Of a DNA stretch of 56,841 nt, positions 26,421 to 35,893 are shown piece by piece (the first letter of the stretch is position 1; the number at the start of each line of letters is the position of its first letter). This stretch comes from JADKAC01 sp964492065 (GTDB lineage: Bacteria > Bacteroidota > Bacteroidia > Chitinophagales > BACL12), in NCBI GenBank assembly GCA_964492065.1, contig CAZBHH010000017.1:1-56841 (forward strand), in the 5' to 3' direction. Position numbers and translations under genes: made by a program. The notes beneath the pieces are model-generated. The model did not search any database. It was not told where the DNA came from and saw nothing but the letters and a program-made list of their open reading frames with translations.

Positions 26421-27458
26421 ATGTATTCGCTGCTAAAACCATTGTTGTTTCAACTCAGCCCGGAGAAGGCACATCGCCTTGCGCTTTCGCTTTTTAACAT
26501 GGCGCTTTACATCCCGGGTTATGCGGCGCTGAGCGATCGCCTGCTTGCCCCGTCGGACCCGAAATGGAATCGGGAAGTGGCAGGCCTGCATTTTAAGAAT
26601 CCGATCGGATTGGCTGCGGGTTTTGATAAAAATGCGGAATATATTCCGCTGATTGCCCACCTGGGTTTTGGATTCATTGAAGTAGGCACTGTTACGCCTA
26701 AAGCACAACCCGGCAACGAGGCGCCCCGCTTGTTCAGGTTGCCAAAAGATAAGGCGTTGATCAACAGGATGGGATTTAACAACGATGGGGTAGAGGCGAT
26801 GTCGAAAAACCTGGATAATTCACATGTGATTGCGGCGAGGGAAAAGTACAATTTGATTATCGGCGGAAATATCGGCAAGAATAAAGTGACACCCAATGCC
26901 GATGCGTGGAAGGATTACATGGTTTGTTTTGAAAAATTGCATCCGCAGGTCGATTATTTTGTCGTGAATGTCAGCAGTCCCAATACGCCGGGGCTGAGGG
27001 AACTCCAGGAAAAAGAACCGTTGAAACGCATACTGTCGCAGTTGCAGGAAAGGAATAACGCCATGGGGAAGCGGCCGTTGTTTTTAAAAATAGCTCCCGA
27101 TGTAACCGACGCCGCATTAAATGATATTATTTCGGTGGTAAAGGAAACCCAATGTACGGGATTAATAATTTCAAACACCACTGTGGGCAGAAGCGGTTTG
27201 CAGACAGCTGAAGATACAATTAACGCCATAGGTGCCGGCGGGTTAAGCGGTAAACCCCTGCTCGACGAATCCAATGAGGTATTGTGGTATGTGCGGCGGG
27301 CGGCCGGCCCCGAGCTCGTGCTGATAGGAGCAGGCGGTGTACTGGACGGCGATTCGGCACAATCAAAATTCGACCGTGGCGCCTCGCTCGTGCAGGTATA
27401 TACCGGTTTAATTTATTCCGGCCCCGCACTTGTAAAAAATATTTTGAAAGGTATTTAG
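26421..27458 (+). CDS. pyrD: quinone-dependent dihydroorotate dehydrogenase
   Basis: 345 residues from ATG 26421, the standard length of class 2 enzymes; longer upstream starts would add a non-homologous leader. The N-terminal amphipathic helices (SLLKPLLFQLSPEKAHRLAL) bind membrane and quinone. FMN-barrel motifs follow: NPIGLAAGFDKNAEY, RLPKDKALINRMGFNN, NVSSPNTPGLRELQ (catalytic Ser), LKIAPDV and GLIISNTTVGR. It oxidises dihydroorotate to orotate in pyrimidine synthesis. TACCTTTA at 26407-26414, one base from the -7 consensus, ends 6 nt before the ATG. Its 3' end overlaps the convergent asparaginase gene by 4 nt. Confidence 0.95.
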   Translation: MYSLLKPLLFQLSPEKAHRLALSLFNMALYIPGYAALSDRLLAPSDPKWNREVAGLHFKNPIGLAAGFDKNAEYIPLIAHLGFGFIEVGTVTPKAQPGNEAPRLFRLPKDKALINRMGFNNDGVEAMSKNLDNSHVIAAREKYNLIIGGNIGKNKVTPNADAWKDYMVCFEKLHPQVDYFVVNVSSPNTPGLRELQEKEPLKRILSQLQERNNAMGKRPLFLKIAPDVTDAALNDIISVVKETQCTGLIISNTTVGRSGLQTAEDTINAIGAGGLSGKPLLDESNEVLWYVRRAAGPELVLIGAGGVLDGDSAQSKFDRGASLVQVYTGLIYSGPALVKNILKGI

Positions 27459-28423
27459 AAAAAAGAAGACGCTTGTATCAGTTGATTGCCGTCTGACTGC
27501 GTGTAAACGGCGTAATTAAATCCGGGTTGTACCGCATAGCCGCCGTAATCGCCGTTTTTACTTATAGCGATAAAGCCCACCTGTAAATCCTTTGCCGCAT
27601 CCTTTTTTATCCTGATTATCCGCTCTACGGCGTATTTACATGCGGCAAGCGGCGTCATTCCGCTGCGCATCTTTTCGACTACGAGGTGTGAGCCCGCAAT
27701 GCGTATCACCTCTTCTCCCACACCGGTGGCTGTACATCCGCCCACCTCGTTGTCCACATATAACCCGGCGCCGATAACCGGTGAATCGCCCACACGGCCC
27801 CGGATTTTAAAAGCCATGCCGCTGGTGGAACATCCGCCGGATAGATTTTGAAACGCATCCATTGCCACCATGCCGATTGTATCGTGGTTCTCGAAGTTAA
27901 TTTTGGGTTTGTATTCCGATGTCTTCAGCCATTCCCGGTAAGCTTGTTCCGCTTCCGGATTTTTATAGTCGTCCAACTCAAAGCCGTTTTGCAATGCCCA
28001 TTGCTGCGCACCGCTGCCGGCGAGAATAATATGCGGCGTCGTCTCCATGATTTTTCTCGCAACGGAAATCGGATGCTTTATTTTTTCGAGAAACATCACC
28101 GAGCCGCAGTTGTATTTATCATCCATAATACAGGCGTCTAACGTCGTATGCCCTTCCCGGTCGGGATAGCCGGCAAGTCCTACCGATGTGGAATGCAGAT
28201 CGTTTTCAGCCACGTGAATACCTTGTTCGATTGCATCTAATGCGCTGCCGTTTGCGCTCAGCACCTTCCATGCGGCCTCATTTGTCTGCAATCCGAAATT
28301 CCAGGTGGAAATAACCACCGGTGCTGTGGTGTTCACCGGTTTGGAAAATAATACTTCCGGTAAAGCGAATACGCCGGCGCCGCCCAGGGCTGCCTGCCGG
28401 ATAAAATTTCTGCGACTCGTCAT
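27455..28423 (-). CDS. N4-(beta-N-acetylglucosaminyl)-L-asparaginase (glycosylasparaginase)
   Basis: 322 residues with a twin-arginine signal (SRRNFIRQAALGGAGVFALP), so it is probably exported folded to the periplasm. The Ntn-hydrolase signature is clear: NHDTIGMVAMD, where autocleavage would expose the catalytic Thr, plus GGCSTSGMAFKIRGRVGDSP and GAGLYVDNEVGGCTATG. WNFGLQTNEAAWKVL at the N-terminus is characteristic of glycosylasparaginase rather than plain isoaspartyl peptidase. It cleaves the GlcNAc-Asn bond once the peptide has been degraded. It lies 111 nt downstream of the GH20 hexosaminidase on the same strand, a fitting partner. Confidence 0.9.
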   Translation of the reverse strand: MTSRRNFIRQAALGGAGVFALPEVLFSKPVNTTAPVVISTWNFGLQTNEAAWKVLSANGSALDAIEQGIHVAENDLHSTSVGLAGYPDREGHTTLDACIMDDKYNCGSVMFLEKIKHPISVARKIMETTPHIILAGSGAQQWALQNGFELDDYKNPEAEQAYREWLKTSEYKPKINFENHDTIGMVAMDAFQNLSGGCSTSGMAFKIRGRVGDSPVIGAGLYVDNEVGGCTATGVGEEVIRIAGSHLVVEKMRSGMTPLAACKYAVERIIRIKKDAAKDLQVGFIAISKNGDYGGYAVQPGFNYAVYTQSDGNQLIQASSFF

Positions 28424-28534
28424 GGCATTGAAATTTTTTCAAATCTAATTTTTTTAACTCTAACTCCGCAATCAAAGGCAATACACTCAACAAATTGTGC
28501 CTTTGAGATACGGCTAACGTTTTATTAACGCAAA

Positions 28535-30802
28535 TCAATACGCAGACAATTCATCGACAAATAACCAGGCTTTAAACCCGGCGCCGGGAGATCCTTCGGG
28601 TATGGTTCCGGCATTTTTGAGAATTACTTTGATATACCGGGCGGTAGTTTCTTTAAATTCCACCAATATCGTCCCGTCAGACTTCAATATCTGATCTGCG
28701 CCTGCAAATCCCATTAAATGATAATTTATTCCGTCAGTCGAAGTATATACTTCCATCGACACCGGGAAATAAATCCAATTGCCATGATCCTGCAACACGC
28801 CGGCAACGACACGGGAGATGGTAATGCTGCGGCCCGGATCTATTTGCGCTTCCATGGCATCACCCCAGAAACCCAACCATTCGCTGCCTCTCCAGGGGTG
28901 TTTGCCCCGCAGCCCATCGCATAAGGTAAATTCACCGTGTTCATTGTATTTTGGATTCGGAGGCGTAGCTAAAATGATTTTTGATGCGGTGATTTTGCTG
29001 AAAATAAATGTTTTCTTAAGTACAGGCCCTAAGATTCCGCCAGACTTACTGACGGCCTGAAGTACCGTATTGCTGTCGATGGAAATAACCTGGTTGTATT
29101 CCTGCGTCGGAACCGAACCATCGGTGCTGTAAAATATCTCAGCCTCCGTGTCCGGGCTTTTCAGGATGGCATTGATGCCGTGGTTGATATAATCGGGTAC
29201 AATTTCGGCACGCACATCGAGCATCGCTTTGGAATAATTGAAATGCGCCTTGTCAAAGATTGCAAAATGCGTCATGACCTTTGTTGCAAACACATCAAAA
29301 TCTTTTTGTTGCGGATTACTCCACAGTATTTCTGACAATGCGCACAGCCGCGGCAGCAACATATATTCCACCTGTTTGAAATCGGGGATATACTCCGTCC
29401 AGATATTCGCCTGGCCGCCCAGGATATACTTGCGCTCTTCGGCATTCAGTTGCCCGGGCAGCGGATTAAACGCATACACTTTTTCAATGGGCAAATACCC
29501 GCCAATAGCGAGCGGTTCGCCGGCGTTATCGCTTTGGTAATAGTCGAAATAACAATGCGATACCGGGCACATCACCGCTGCATGCTGTTGCTTTGCCGCC
29601 GCAATGCCGCCGTCCTCGCCACGCCAACTCATCACTGCCGCATTCGGCGCCAGGCCGCCCTCTAAAATTTCATCCCAACCGATAATTTTCCTGCCTTTGC
29701 CGTTAATGTATTTTTCTATTTGCCCAACGAAATAACTCTGTAATCCCGCCTCATCGCCGAGATTTTTTTCTTGAATTAATTGCTGGCAAAAGGCGCTTTC
29801 ACGCCAGCGCATTTTCGGCGCTTCATCGCCGCCGATATGAATATACTCCGATGGAAATAATGCCATCACCTCATCGAGTACATTTTCTAAAAATCGAAAC
29901 GTTGTATCGTATGGGCAGAGGATATCGTCGAACACGCCCCAGCCTCTACCCACTTCAAACGGCCCGCCGGTACAGGATAATTCCGGATAGGATGCAAGCA
30001 ATGCCAATACATGCCCCGGCATTTCGATTTCGGGGACGACGGTGATATTGCGCTTAGCGGCATATTTGACAACTTCCCGTATTTCTTCCTGGGTATAAAA
30101 CCCGCCGTAGGGTATGGTGTCGTATGTCTGTTCATTGTAATGGCCCTGCATCGTCCCGCTGCGCCATGCACCCACACCGGTCAGTTTAGGGTATTGTTTT
30201 ATCTCGATGCGCCAACCCTGGTCATCGGTTAAATGCCAGTGAAACACATTGATTTTATACATGGCGAGAATGTCGAGATAGGTCTTTACTTCGTCCACAG
30301 TAAAAAAATGGCGCACCACATCCAGGTGCATTCCACGCCATTGAAAAGCGGGATAGTCTTCCAGGTGTGTGGACGGGATATTATACGGGTAATCACTTTG
30401 AGCGGGTATTAACTGCAGTAAACTCATCAACCCGTAAAATACACCGCCCTTGTTTTTCCCCGCAATGCTGATTTTTTCGGGTGAAATATCCAGGATGTAC
30501 CCCGACTCCGGCAATGCGAGCGCAGTGTCGTATCGCACTTCGATCACACTTGACGATGGCAGGGGTTTGATGGCAGTTTTAAGCGGTATATTAAAATGGG
30601 TATATAAAATTTCCTTAAATGCAACGGCATCGTTAAACGCATCGAAGTCATGCGCCAGGATGTAAGTGGCAGGTGTAATGCTGAAGTAGCTGTTGCCCGG
30701 AGCCTGTTTAACCGGGGTGGGTATGATTTGCTGCTGTGCCGCTGCAATTGTCGCTAAGACCGCTATCCAAAATAACGTGCCGGTAATTTTTCGTAAACAC
30801 AT
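28535..30802 (-). CDS. beta-N-acetylhexosaminidase, GH20
   Basis: 755 residues from ATG 30802 (MCLRKITGTLFWIAVLATIAAAQ signal peptide); the longer frame upstream has no signal character. A GH20b-like N-domain (about 25-150) precedes the barrel with MHLDVVRHFF, HWHLTDDQGWRIEIKQYP, VPEIEMPGH and the catalytic pair in HIGGDEAP (Asp-Glu). After the barrel come a chitobiase C-type domain (DTEAEIFYSTDGSVPTQEY) and an F5/8 discoidin-like carbohydrate-binding domain. It removes terminal GlcNAc/GalNAc, and with the neighbouring glycosylasparaginase suits N-glycan or chitin-fragment use in the periplasm or outer membrane. Confidence 0.93.
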   Translation of the reverse strand: MCLRKITGTLFWIAVLATIAAAQQQIIPTPVKQAPGNSYFSITPATYILAHDFDAFNDAVAFKEILYTHFNIPLKTAIKPLPSSSVIEVRYDTALALPESGYILDISPEKISIAGKNKGGVFYGLMSLLQLIPAQSDYPYNIPSTHLEDYPAFQWRGMHLDVVRHFFTVDEVKTYLDILAMYKINVFHWHLTDDQGWRIEIKQYPKLTGVGAWRSGTMQGHYNEQTYDTIPYGGFYTQEEIREVVKYAAKRNITVVPEIEMPGHVLALLASYPELSCTGGPFEVGRGWGVFDDILCPYDTTFRFLENVLDEVMALFPSEYIHIGGDEAPKMRWRESAFCQQLIQEKNLGDEAGLQSYFVGQIEKYINGKGRKIIGWDEILEGGLAPNAAVMSWRGEDGGIAAAKQQHAAVMCPVSHCYFDYYQSDNAGEPLAIGGYLPIEKVYAFNPLPGQLNAEERKYILGGQANIWTEYIPDFKQVEYMLLPRLCALSEILWSNPQQKDFDVFATKVMTHFAIFDKAHFNYSKAMLDVRAEIVPDYINHGINAILKSPDTEAEIFYSTDGSVPTQEYNQVISIDSNTVLQAVSKSGGILGPVLKKTFIFSKITASKIILATPPNPKYNEHGEFTLCDGLRGKHPWRGSEWLGFWGDAMEAQIDPGRSITISRVVAGVLQDHGNWIYFPVSMEVYTSTDGINYHLMGFAGADQILKSDGTILVEFKETTARYIKVILKNAGTIPEGSPGAGFKAWLFVDELSAY

Positions 30803-30846
30803 GGCGCCAAAGTTAGTATTGAATTGCGCAGACAAAAACATTTTAA

Positions 30847-30877
30847 TTGGTGGATTGTGTAAATAGGCGTAAATTTG
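30847..30877 (+). promoter_or_regulatory. promoter of the T9SS protein gene (TTG / TAAATTTG)
   Basis: TTG at 30847-30849 and TAAATTTG at 30870-30877 are spaced by 20 bp, fitting the Bacteroidota promoter. The start codon follows at 30894. The GH20 gene diverges from the same 91-bp gap. Confidence 0.6.
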
Positions 30878-30893
30878 ATTAAAGCTAAATACA

Positions 30894-32615
30894 ATGAAAC
30901 TGCAATTACTCCTCGCCATTCCCATGGCACTGTGTTCAACCGTTGTACATGCTCAAATCGACGGCGACAACGTATTCCTCCAGGGGCAATACGTGGAAGT
31001 CGGCATTTCGGGATGCGGCGTTTACGGCACGATGGGTGAAACGCCCGAAGGGCCATACGGCCCCTATCATCCCAATGTGGAATACGTCGGCCTGGGCTAT
31101 GTCGCCGATTCCGATAAGGACGGATGGGATGTGGGCTCGCCCCTGTATTGCGGCGACTACTTTACGCCGGGCTCCCCGGAAGAGGGTTGGGCGATTCAGT
31201 ACGGCGACAGTATTTATCAAAATCATTACGTGCCGTGTAGCGGTTACTACGACTGGTTTGGATCACCCGATATCGACGGGTCCATTACCTCTTATGAAGA
31301 TATGGGTACTATCCGCCAGGCCGTATGGGAAGGCGCCGTGGACGACGGGTATATCGATATCAACCTCAAACAAACGACAACGATTTTCGACACCTCGTTG
31401 TTCTTTCTCACCGAGTTTGAAATCTGCAATAACGGAGCCTCGGATTTGACCGATTTTTATTTTACCCATAATGTGGATCCCGACCAGGACCAGCCATTCG
31501 GAATGGATTTTACGACCACCAACTCCATCATCAGTAACCCGCCGGCAGCAGATACTGCCATGGTGGAAGCTATCGGCAATATATTCGGGTGTTACTTTGC
31601 AATGGCTACCGTGCACCCGGATGCAAGAGCCACATTCGGCTCCTTCTATATTTCTCCTAACACACCTGCACAGATATGGAATGGCGATTCTATCGGATAC
31701 GGCGGATGGGGTATGGGAACATTTGCTTTAGAGGGCAGCGACTTCTATTGCGATTGTGCAGTGCAAATGTCATTTAAACTGAATATCCCCGCCGGCGAGT
31801 GTCAGAATTTTTCGTTTGCCCGCATTTTCGGCGAAGAGGCAATTGATGAAGCGCTGGCTGTGACTGAACATGGACTGACGACTTACACCATTATCGCCAA
31901 TACCACGGATATTACCGACGAGGGCACATACCAGGTGTGCGACAACGGCACTGTCGATTTTGCAATAACCACATATGCAGATTACACCTGGACATGGGAG
32001 CCCGCCACCTACCTGTCTGCAAGTACCGGCGCTGCCGTAATTTGCAGCCCGGATGATGATATCACTTATACCATCACCGGCGTCAATGCCTCTGATACCA
32101 TTATTGATGTAGTACATGTGCAGGTGCTCGATCCCATCGTTTTAAATTGTACATCCACCGAAGCAACGGGTACCGAAGCCAACGGCACCGCATCGGCAGA
32201 AGTTGTCAGCGGCGGCTTAACCCCGTTCACCTATCTGTGGAGTAACGGCGCAACCACGTCCACTATCACCGGTTTGACGGCCGGAACTTATACCGTAACG
32301 GTAACGGATGCCGCCGGGTGCATATCCGTACAGTCCGTAACCGTAGATGTATTAAACAGTATTGCGCAATTGGAAGCCGGCGAATCGTTCAAGGTTTTTC
32401 CCAATCCCGCATCTGATGTCATGCAATTGCATTTACATCCCGGAATTACCGAAGCGCATATTGAAATATTCCATGTGAACGGCGACTTAATATATAGAGC
32501 CGCTGCTACCGATAATATGACGATATTTACCAATGGTATGAGCGAAGGAATTTATTTGATTAAGCTCATAACCAAAGAAAAAGTATTTACCCAAAATGCG
32601 ATGATAATGCGGTAA
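30894..32615 (+). CDS. T9SS-secreted protein of unknown function with SprB-type repeat
   Basis: 573 residues with a signal peptide (MKLQLLLAIPMALCSTVVHAQ). Residues about 22-330 form a Cys- and Gly-rich domain I do not recognise (GISGCGVYGTMGETPEGPYG, YVADSDKDGWDVGSP, FEICNNGASDLTDFYFTHNV). A PKD-like stretch follows, then one SprB-type repeat (GGLTPFTYLWSNGATTSTIT, GLTAGTYTVTVTDAAGC), and a T9SS type A sorting domain (FKVFPNPASDVMQL to the C-terminus). It should be exported through the T9SS and either anchored at the surface or released. No catalytic motif is visible. Confidence 0.8.
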   Translation: MKLQLLLAIPMALCSTVVHAQIDGDNVFLQGQYVEVGISGCGVYGTMGETPEGPYGPYHPNVEYVGLGYVADSDKDGWDVGSPLYCGDYFTPGSPEEGWAIQYGDSIYQNHYVPCSGYYDWFGSPDIDGSITSYEDMGTIRQAVWEGAVDDGYIDINLKQTTTIFDTSLFFLTEFEICNNGASDLTDFYFTHNVDPDQDQPFGMDFTTTNSIISNPPAADTAMVEAIGNIFGCYFAMATVHPDARATFGSFYISPNTPAQIWNGDSIGYGGWGMGTFALEGSDFYCDCAVQMSFKLNIPAGECQNFSFARIFGEEAIDEALAVTEHGLTTYTIIANTTDITDEGTYQVCDNGTVDFAITTYADYTWTWEPATYLSASTGAAVICSPDDDITYTITGVNASDTIIDVVHVQVLDPIVLNCTSTEATGTEANGTASAEVVSGGLTPFTYLWSNGATTSTITGLTAGTYTVTVTDAAGCISVQSVTVDVLNSIAQLEAGESFKVFPNPASDVMQLHLHPGITEAHIEIFHVNGDLIYRAAATDNMTIFTNGMSEGIYLIKLITKEKVFTQNAMIMR

Positions 32616-32630
32616 ATGCATTGAACATGC

Positions 32631-32666
32631 GACAATCCGGCGTGTTATCTCAAACTCCGGATTGTC
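32631..32666. terminator. bidirectional hairpin between convergent genes
   Basis: GACAATCCGG at 32631-32640 and CCGGATTGTC at 32657-32666 pair perfectly over 10 bp with a 16-nt loop. It serves the rightward T9SS gene (stop 32615) and overlaps the last codons and stop of the leftward HdeD-like gene (stop at 32650-32652). T runs are short on both sides. Confidence 0.5.
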
Positions 32667-33222
32667 GTTTATCGTCTAACCTGTCTTGAATGAAGCGCTC
32701 GATATTGCGTTTGACAAATGCGATGATAATCATGCCCAATCCGGAGCAGATAACCGATATTCCGATGAGCAGGGAAATGGTATATGCACCTGCTGAAGTT
32801 TTGAAAATACTGCTTACGCCGACCAACAGGGCTGCAACTCCCAAAAGCAGGGTAATCCACCAGTTTTGCCATTTCGCCTTTGCGTTCCATGAATCGCTGA
32901 TAACGCCGGCGCCAATTGCCGCAACGCCAACGCCGAATAACAGGGTGATTACCCGTTCGGTAGCGCTGCTGTAAATGACCATTGCGCCACCGACCAAAGC
33001 AATGATTAAACTTGTAATCAGAAATGAATTCTGCCGGCTGGCTTTGGAAGTGAACAGGTAGGAGAGTATTCCCGTAATGCCGCCGAATAACACAATCAGG
33101 CCAAGCCAAACGGCTATTGTCGTCAATACGGTATTGGGGTTATTCAAAATAATGGCGCCTAATATTACCAGTAATACGCCCTCGATTAAAATTGCCCACC
33201 AATTTCTAAATATTGTTCGCAT
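32650..33222 (-). CDS. HdeD-like (DUF308) membrane protein
   Basis: 190 residues, almost entirely six hydrophobic helices: WWAILIEGVLLVILGAIIL, LTTIAVWLGLIVLFGG, SFLITSLIIALVGGAMVIY, VITLLFGVGVAAIGAG, WWITLLLGVAALLVGV and YTISLLIGISVICSGLGM. NWWAILIEGV and the repeated Gly-rich helices in pairs are characteristic of the HdeD/DUF308 family. E. coli HdeD is linked to acid resistance, but the molecular role of the family is unknown. The short charged tail faces the cytoplasm by the positive-inside rule. Confidence 0.85.
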   Translation of the reverse strand: MRTIFRNWWAILIEGVLLVILGAIILNNPNTVLTTIAVWLGLIVLFGGITGILSYLFTSKASRQNSFLITSLIIALVGGAMVIYSSATERVITLLFGVGVAAIGAGVISDSWNAKAKWQNWWITLLLGVAALLVGVSSIFKTSAGAYTISLLIGISVICSGLGMIIIAFVKRNIERFIQDRLDDKRQSGV

Positions 33223-33353
33223 ATTCGTACAGAGTTTAACATTTAAAGTTAAGGCAAAAACAAGTAACCGGCCGATTAGTTTATAGCGCTCATCCCAAAC
33301 TCATTACCATTAGGTATTTTCTCGAATAATTCTCTGAAATACGGGCGTATCCG

Positions 33354-33361
33354 TAAATTTG
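33354..33361 (+). promoter_or_regulatory. -7 promoter box of the TonB receptor gene (TAAATTTG)
   Basis: TAAATTTG matches TAnnTTTG and lies 36 nt before the GTG start at 33398, leaving room for a leader of about 30 nt that contains AAGGGA just before the GTG. No -33 motif was found. Confidence 0.45.
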
Positions 33362-33397
33362 CGCTCCGTACATTTTGCGAATTAAATTACAAGGGAA

Positions 33398-35767
33398 GTG
33401 CTGAGGCAATTGGTTTTATTCTTATGTGTTGTTATTCTATCCATTTCAGTAGTATCTGCACAATCGAGCACCATCAACGGGTATGTTTTCAGCAGGGTAG
33501 GCCATGAACCTTTAGTGGGCGCAACGGTATTGGCACAGGCCACCGATTATGCCACGATTACGGATTCCACCGGTCATTTTACATTGGAGTTGCCTCCGGG
33601 GTTGTACAACCTCGAAATCCGGTTTGTGGGTTACAAGACCTGGGTGCAACAGGAAATGCAGACCTCCGGCGTGCGCCCATTAACTCTGGAAGTGATTCTC
33701 GACAGCCAGCCAAACGAATTGCCCGACGTGGTGATCGAAAGTACGGGATTTTATAAGACCGCAGAAACGCCGCTTTCGATTCAAACTATCAGCTATGCGG
33801 AGGCGTTTCGAATTCCGGGAGCAACACTCGACTTATCAAAAGTAATCCAGAGTTTCCCCGGCGTTTTACCCCGCGGTACCTTTGGTTATAATATCGTCTT
33901 TCGCGGTGGCAGCCCAATGGAAAACGGCTACTATCTGGATGGCGTTAAAATTCCCACCATCACGCATTTCAGCGTGCAGGGCGCCAGCGGCGGCCCCAAT
34001 GGCTTAATAAACCTCGACCTGGTGAAGAACGTGGACATATATACCGGCGCATTTCCCGTTTCACGGGGCAATGCACTGAGCGGGATTCTCGAGATTAACC
34101 AGCGGGACGGACGCAGCGACAGGTTTGGCGCAAGAGTGACATTAGGCGCAACCGACTACGGCGCCACGATTGAAGGGCCGATGGGGAAAAAATCGAGTTA
34201 CCTGCTCTCCATGCGCCATTCGTTCAGCCAGTTTTTATTAAAAGCATTTAATGTACCTGTTTTACCCACTTATACGGATTTGCAATACAGGCAAAAAATA
34301 AAATTTGACACCAGGAACGAACTGGCGATTATTGCACTCGCCGCACACGATCACTACGAATTAAATACACAAGCTGAAGAAAGCGATGCGCTGTTGTACA
34401 ATATCGGTTATATCCCCGAGGGAACGCAATATCAATACACAATAGGAATAAATTACAAACACTACCTGGCGAACTCCTATTACAATGTAATAATCAGCCA
34501 TACCGCTTTCAGCAATGACGCCGATAAGTTTAAAGACAATTCCGGGCTGGAAGCTGACAGGTTATTGCGCTACCGCTCCGATAATACCAACGAGCAACTG
34601 CGTGTGGAACATACGCTGTTTATCGGCGGGGGTGAAGTATCCTACGGAGTGGAAGCCGGCAGGTTCGACAATGTGTTCGACATCTTTGGGTACGATGTGC
34701 GTCCCAACTCCATAGACACGATGGATACAATCAGAAGCCTGTACAACTGGAACTTCGCCGCTTATGCACACGTGAGCCAGAGTGTAATAAGCGAAAGGCT
34801 GATTCTTTCGGGTGGTGTGCGGTTTGATATGAATACATATAATGCGCAAATGCAGAACCCGCTGTCGCAGTTTTCGCCCCGCTTTGCAATTACCTGGTTG
34901 CAAAATCAGCATTTAAGTCTGAATGCAAATACCGGGATTTATTATCAAATACCCAATGAAGTGATACTGGCATTCTCGGATTACCCTTACCGGGATGCGC
35001 TGCAATACATCCGGTCGCCACAGGTGGCCGTCGGTGCGGAATATCACAATATGGATAATTACCGGGTGAGTGTGGAGGGCTTTTATAAATACTACACCGA
35101 TTATCCTTTCCTGCTTATGGATTCAATTTCCTTCGCCAATGCGATTGGCGACTATGTTATCGTGGGAAATCAACCGGCAAATTCCAGTTCGCAGGGGCGT
35201 TCCTACGGTCTCGAATTGTACGTACAGCAAAAATTAAAGCGCAATTACTGGTGGATGGCTGCTTACACCTACAGCGTCAGCGAATTCAAAGACAAACACG
35301 GCATGTATGTGCCCTCGGTTTGGGACAGCAGGCACTTTATCAGCTTGTCCGCCGGTAAGAGCTGGAAAAAAGGATGGCAGGTAGGGCTTCGCTGGCGATA
35401 TTCCAGCGGTACGCCCTATACTTCGTACGACGATGTCGCCTCGTCCAAAATTGTAAACTGGGATGTGGTCCACCGGGGGATTTTTGATTACAACACGCTG
35501 AATGCAAACCGCCTGTCCGCATTTCACGTCCTCGACTTGCGGGTGGATAAATTATGGACGTTTAAACACTGGAGTTTGAATATCTTCCTGGATATTCAAA
35601 ATGCGTATCACTCAGATATTGAATTATTGCCGTATCTCACAACGGTAAATGATGATAACGGCAATCCGAGAGTAATGATTACAGACCCTTCAAGATACCA
35701 GTTGCAACTGATCAGCAGCGATTCGGGCCGCATGCTCTCCACATTTGGCGTGGTTGTCGACTTCTAA
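33398..35767 (+). CDS. TonB-dependent receptor
   Basis: 789 residues from a GTG start preceded by AAGGGAA. Signal peptide (LRQLVLFLCVVILSISVVSAQ), CarboxypepD_reg-like domain (STINGYVFSRVGHEPLVGAT, about 25-105), then a plug with VIQSFPGVLPRGTFGYNIVF, RGGSPMENGYYLDGVKIP and IDLVKNVDIYTGAFPVSRGNALSG-like sequence (NLDLVKNVDIYTGAFPVSRG). The rest is a 22-strand-type barrel ending MLSTFGVVVDF. The FRGG.P.EN.YYLDG form of the plug is common in Bacteroidota receptors of unknown ligand. It imports a substrate across the outer membrane with TonB energy. No SusD or TonB gene is adjacent. Confidence 0.9.
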   Translation: MLRQLVLFLCVVILSISVVSAQSSTINGYVFSRVGHEPLVGATVLAQATDYATITDSTGHFTLELPPGLYNLEIRFVGYKTWVQQEMQTSGVRPLTLEVILDSQPNELPDVVIESTGFYKTAETPLSIQTISYAEAFRIPGATLDLSKVIQSFPGVLPRGTFGYNIVFRGGSPMENGYYLDGVKIPTITHFSVQGASGGPNGLINLDLVKNVDIYTGAFPVSRGNALSGILEINQRDGRSDRFGARVTLGATDYGATIEGPMGKKSSYLLSMRHSFSQFLLKAFNVPVLPTYTDLQYRQKIKFDTRNELAIIALAAHDHYELNTQAEESDALLYNIGYIPEGTQYQYTIGINYKHYLANSYYNVIISHTAFSNDADKFKDNSGLEADRLLRYRSDNTNEQLRVEHTLFIGGGEVSYGVEAGRFDNVFDIFGYDVRPNSIDTMDTIRSLYNWNFAAYAHVSQSVISERLILSGGVRFDMNTYNAQMQNPLSQFSPRFAITWLQNQHLSLNANTGIYYQIPNEVILAFSDYPYRDALQYIRSPQVAVGAEYHNMDNYRVSVEGFYKYYTDYPFLLMDSISFANAIGDYVIVGNQPANSSSQGRSYGLELYVQQKLKRNYWWMAAYTYSVSEFKDKHGMYVPSVWDSRHFISLSAGKSWKKGWQVGLRWRYSSGTPYTSYDDVASSKIVNWDVVHRGIFDYNTLNANRLSAFHVLDLRVDKLWTFKHWSLNIFLDIQNAYHSDIELLPYLTTVNDDNGNPRVMITDPSRYQLQLISSDSGRMLSTFGVVVDF

Positions 35768-35893
35768 ACGGAGCTCAGCCATTTCCGGCTAATTTTGAGT
35801 CAGGGGCATTCGATAATGCATGCCAATATCGGGCATTTCAAAATTCCGCAGGTGCATATTGCATTTCGTATTCCACGCCTGCCGTCTGTCAGG

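Noticed and set aside
30943..31449. 168-codon plus-strand frame inside the T9SS protein gene
   Set aside because: It is a +1 shadow of a gene with a clear signal peptide, SprB repeat and sorting domain, and is rich in Arg/Thr/Trp as such shadows usually are.
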